Shown in pieces: positions 32,159 through 34,871 of a stretch of 34,871 nucleotides of DNA. The position numbers and the translations under genes were made by a program. The stretch lies in NCBI GenBank assembly GCA_019187665.1, contig JABARH010000026.1, positions 1 to 34,871 of the forward strand. The letters are read 5' to 3'. The notes beneath the pieces were generated by a model that saw nothing but the letters and a program-made list of their open reading frames with translations, was not told where the DNA came from and searched no databases. The DNA comes from Anaerolineales bacterium. GTDB lineage: Bacteria; Chloroflexota; Anaerolineae; Anaerolineales; Villigracilaceae. Within the stretch, counting starts at the first letter, position 1. Each line of letters opens with the position of its first letter.

Positions 32159-33391
32159 ATGGCGCCTACCATCCCGACCCCCGAACAGATGCAACGCCTC
32201 GTGAGCCTGAGCGTGCAATTGAACTCGACGCTGAATCTGGATGATCTTTTGCAGTTGATCATCCGCACGGCGGCGGAGTTGTTGCATTGCGAGGCGGCTT
32301 CGATTCTTTTGTACGATGAAAAACAGCCGCATTTATTTTTCGCGGCGACCAGCGACTCGAACGCGGAGCAATTGAAACAGATGGATGTGCCAATCGAAGG
32401 CAGTGTGGCCGGGACGGTATTCCGCACGAATCGCCCGATGTTTCTTACCAGGGCGGGACAGGACCCGCGCCATTATGACGCCGTATCCAGGAAGATCGGC
32501 GCGCAGGTGCGTTCTTTGCTGGCCGTGCCAATGCGCATCCACGAACAGCTGACCGGCGTGCTTGAAGCGCTGAACAAAACGGAGGGCGACTTCGACGAGG
32601 AGGATCAAGCCATCCTTGAAGTGATCGCGTCGCACGCGGCGGTGGCGATCAACAACGCGCGGCTGGTGCAGCAATTGCAGGTCGCCCTGCATAAGGCGCA
32701 CGACGCCGACCAGATGAAGAGCGACTTTCTGTCGCTGGCGTCGCACGAGTTACGTACACCGCTCGGCATCATCATTGGATACGCGACGTTCTTACGCGAA
32801 GACGCGCAGGGCGAACTTTCCGAACATGCGGAACAGGTCTTGAATTCGGCGTTAAAAATGCGCGCACTTGTGGAAGACATGACCAACCTGACCCTGCTCA
32901 AAATGGATGGATTGATCTTCAAAGCAAAGATCGTCTCCGCTCAATCCATTTTGGAATCCGCCGCTAGTGATACGCAGATTCTTGCGAACGCCAAGGCGCA
33001 GCGGCTGGTCTACGATATGCCTGAATCTCCGGTACCGGTGAATGTGGACACAGAAAAAACCGCCTCGGCGTTGGTGAATATCTTGAACAACGCGATCCGC
33101 TTTTCCCCGGCCGGCGGGCAGATCATACTTGGCGCGCGCGCGGAGGAAAACGGCGGCCTGATCTGGGTTCAAGACAACGGCATCGGGATCGAAGCGGACC
33201 AACTCGATAATATTTTCCGCGAGTTCAAACAAGGCGAGCCGCCCCTCACGCGCCGTTATGGCGGACTGGGATTGGGACTCACCATCGCGCGCGGACTCAT
33301 CACCTCGCAGGGCGGGCGCGTGTGGGCGGAAAGCGCAGGTCCCGGCGCAGGCGCAACGTTCAAAGTGTTTTTGCCCGGCGCGCCAACGTAG
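32159..33391 (+). CDS. GAF-domain sensor histidine kinase
   Basis: The 410-residue kinase has a GAF domain (about 12-165, e.g. CEAASILLYDE, LLAVPMRIHEQLTGVLEALNK), then HisKA with the phospho-acceptor His196 (SHELRTPLG), and an HATPase domain with N-box NILNNAIRFSP, G1 DNGIGI and G2 RRYGGLGLGL. There are no membrane helices, so it senses a cytoplasmic signal. No response regulator is next to it; it may act on a distant one. The ribosome site before the ATG is weak. Confidence 0.9.
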   Translation: MAPTIPTPEQMQRLVSLSVQLNSTLNLDDLLQLIIRTAAELLHCEAASILLYDEKQPHLFFAATSDSNAEQLKQMDVPIEGSVAGTVFRTNRPMFLTRAGQDPRHYDAVSRKIGAQVRSLLAVPMRIHEQLTGVLEALNKTEGDFDEEDQAILEVIASHAAVAINNARLVQQLQVALHKAHDADQMKSDFLSLASHELRTPLGIIIGYATFLREDAQGELSEHAEQVLNSALKMRALVEDMTNLTLLKMDGLIFKAKIVSAQSILESAASDTQILANAKAQRLVYDMPESPVPVNVDTEKTASALVNILNNAIRFSPAGGQIILGARAEENGGLIWVQDNGIGIEADQLDNIFREFKQGEPPLTRRYGGLGLGLTIARGLITSQGGRVWAESAGPGAGATFKVFLPGAPT

Positions 33392-33482
33392 AAATTAACC
33401 GCGAGGGTCGCAAAGAGCGCGAAGGGATTTAATTTCACGAAAAAGATTTTGCGTTCTTCCTTTCTTCGCGGTGAAATTAAGA

Positions 33483-33520
33483 AGAAAACATCCTCGTCAC
33501 TTAACGAGGATGTTTTCTTT
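33483..33520. terminator. Bidirectional terminator between the kinase and dnaN
   Basis: A 15-base perfect stem AGAAAACATCCTCGT / ACGAGGATGTTTTCT with a 6-base loop, then TTT on the plus strand and T-rich bases on the minus strand. The two genes converge here. Just before it (about 33428-33479) TTAATTTCAC and GTGAAATTAA form another short inverted repeat. Confidence 0.85.
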
Positions 33521-33547
33521 CTGAATTCAGGATTTTGATTTCCAACT

Positions 33548-34675
33548 TTATCCCAAATGCATCGGCATGATGACGTGCAGGAAGTCTTCATCGCCGACCG
33601 GGCGCACCACGCCGGGAGCGTTCGCCGCAGATGTTTCGAGCGCCACGTTGGGAGTTTTGATCACCTCGAGCGCCTCGCGCAGGAACTTGACGTTGAACGC
33701 GATCAACACGCCGCTTCCATCCACGGTTGCTTCGACAATGGTTTCATTTTTTCCGGTCTCTTCAGAGGTGGCGGAAATTTCCACTTCGCCCGATCCGCCG
33801 TTCGCGGATTTGATGTCGAGGCGCGCCACGTTCGATCCCTCGCGGGCGAAGATCTCAGCCTGCTTGCAAGCCTTGAGCAACGAAGCGGTCGAGACCAGCG
33901 TGCGCGACTTGTATCCGCGCGGGATGATCTGTTGATAATCGGGGAAGGTGCCATCAATCAACTGCGAGACTAGTTCCACATCCTTCACGCGGAAGATGAC
34001 CTGTCCGCGTCCCTTCGGCACGACCATCGAGACGACCTCTTCGCCGTCACCGGCGACGCGAGCCAGTTCGCTCAACGCGCGCGAGGGGATGATGGCATTG
34101 ACCGGATGCGCCGCGGCGGAGGAAAGAACCGCCTTGCGAACGGAGAGTCGGAAACCGTCTGCGGCGGCCATGAGCACTTTATCTTTTTCCACGTTCATCA
34201 ACACGCCCATCAAAACGGGACGCGCGTCATCGGTGGATGCCGAGAAGACCACTTGATGGATCATCTCTTTGAAGTCGGCCACGTTCAATTGAATCGCGCC
34301 AGCCATGTCGGGCGTGGGCAAAGGCGGGAACTCCTGCGCGTCAATGCACTTGATGTCGTTGTTTGAAGCGCCGGAACGGACATTGAGATTTTGCGTTTTG
34401 GTATCGAGAGTCAACTGCACCTGATCGCCGGGCAGGGTGTTGACCAAATCCGAGAACGTGCGCGAGGGAACCGTAGTCGAGCCATCGGTATCAATGCGCG
34501 CGGGAATCCAGCAGGTGATTCCCATCTCGAGATTGGTGGCTGAAAGGCGCAAGCGGCCTTCGTCAGTGGCGATCAAAATGTTCGCCAGCACGGGCAAGGT
34601 ACTGCGCGGCGACACGGCGCGGGAGACGATCCCCAAACCGCGCGCCAGATTTTCTTGAAGGACGGTGATTTTCAT
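33548..34675 (-). CDS. dnaN: DNA polymerase III β subunit (sliding clamp)
   Basis: The 375-residue protein has the three-domain β clamp layout: MKITVLQENLARGLGIVSRAVSPRSTLPVLANILI at the start, LSATNLEMGI, SDLVNTLPGDQ, FPDYQQIIPR in the middle domain, and the C-terminal VRPVGDEDFLHVIMPMHLG with the usual MPM[RH]L end. It encircles DNA and tethers polymerase III. The ATG at 34675 has GGAG six bases upstream; the in-frame extension to 34762 precedes the conserved start and is rejected. A TATACT box (about 34701-34706, minus strand) could serve as its -10. Confidence 0.95.
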   Translation of the reverse strand: MKITVLQENLARGLGIVSRAVSPRSTLPVLANILIATDEGRLRLSATNLEMGITCWIPARIDTDGSTTVPSRTFSDLVNTLPGDQVQLTLDTKTQNLNVRSGASNNDIKCIDAQEFPPLPTPDMAGAIQLNVADFKEMIHQVVFSASTDDARPVLMGVLMNVEKDKVLMAAADGFRLSVRKAVLSSAAAHPVNAIIPSRALSELARVAGDGEEVVSMVVPKGRGQVIFRVKDVELVSQLIDGTFPDYQQIIPRGYKSRTLVSTASLLKACKQAEIFAREGSNVARLDIKSANGGSGEVEISATSEETGKNETIVEATVDGSGVLIAFNVKFLREALEVIKTPNVALETSAANAPGVVRPVGDEDFLHVIMPMHLG

Positions 34676-34805
34676 GGCTTGCTCCGGGTGATTTTTTGAA
34701 AGTATATCACGAAGGCCGACATGAATCCCCTTAACGGGGACGATGGTGTGCACGCAAACCATGTCAGGTAGCCTGCGCGGTCTTGGCCCTCACTCAACCC
34801 CCCGG

Positions 34806-34845
34806 CCCCCTTCTCTCTCCCAAAAGCATGGGAGAGAGAAGGGGG
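34806..34845. repeat. 16-base inverted repeat near the window end
   Basis: CCCCCTTCTCTCTCCC and GGGAGAGAGAAGGGGG with an 8-base loop. It lies upstream of dnaN in non-coding DNA and resembles a purine/pyrimidine-skewed repeat I recall from Chloroflexota genomes. The right arm extends into A-rich bases. Confidence 0.75.
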
Positions 34846-34871
34846 AGAAAAGTCGTTTACTTGGAAACTGT

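Overview
The window reads as chromosome of a Chloroflexota bacterium, most likely of the Anaerolineae. This is an inference from protein style, not from a marker gene: family-5 solute-binding lipoproteins with Pro/Thr-rich linkers, the particular RHS core sequence, a β clamp and a PcrA helicase, moderately high GC, and many short palindromic and tandem repeats. Most genes up to 23.3 kb lie on the minus strand. The 23.8-28.3 kb and 29.6-33.4 kb stretches are on the plus strand.

Positions 1-6450 form a low-GC accessory island. It starts with the tail of an IS transposase and a chimeric replication-relaxation/DUF2958 protein that has a leaderless promoter. Next come three RHS modules in head-to-tail array, read on the minus strand. 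Each has a piece of the same RHS core, a different C-terminal tip and a different small membrane protein or lipoprotein (putative immunity). A palindromic GC-rich element follows each immunity gene. Only a remnant of the RHS N-terminal part remains, and a heptanucleotide tandem repeat breaks it. A mycoredoxin-like glutaredoxin and a DUF4173 membrane protein follow (6.4-8.4 kb). A gene-free stretch then carries two copies of a structured interspersed element with compensatory base changes.

Positions 8985-23466 hold two complete peptide/nickel/sugar-type ABC importers, one after the other on the minus strand. Operon A (15.5 to 9.0 kb) runs ATPase D, ATPase F, binding protein, permease B, permease C. 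It has a near-consensus promoter and a clear terminator. Operon B (23.5 to 15.6 kb) runs binding protein, permease B, permease C, ATPase D, ATPase F, small membrane protein. The operon B binding protein looks circularly permuted: the usual second half comes first, then the usual first half, then an added C-terminal β-domain. Its permease C partner carries an extra extracytoplasmic domain of about 190 residues. This pair is the best candidate here for an undescribed system.

The plus-strand part begins with mscL (with an added zinc ribbon) and pcrA/uvrD, which is interrupted by a 231-residue mini-intein at helicase motif III. An aldo/keto reductase, a minus-strand lipoprotein of three DUF7452 repeats, an M3B oligoendopeptidase, a single-domain ChrA and a GAF histidine kinase follow. 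dnaN (minus strand) closes the window.
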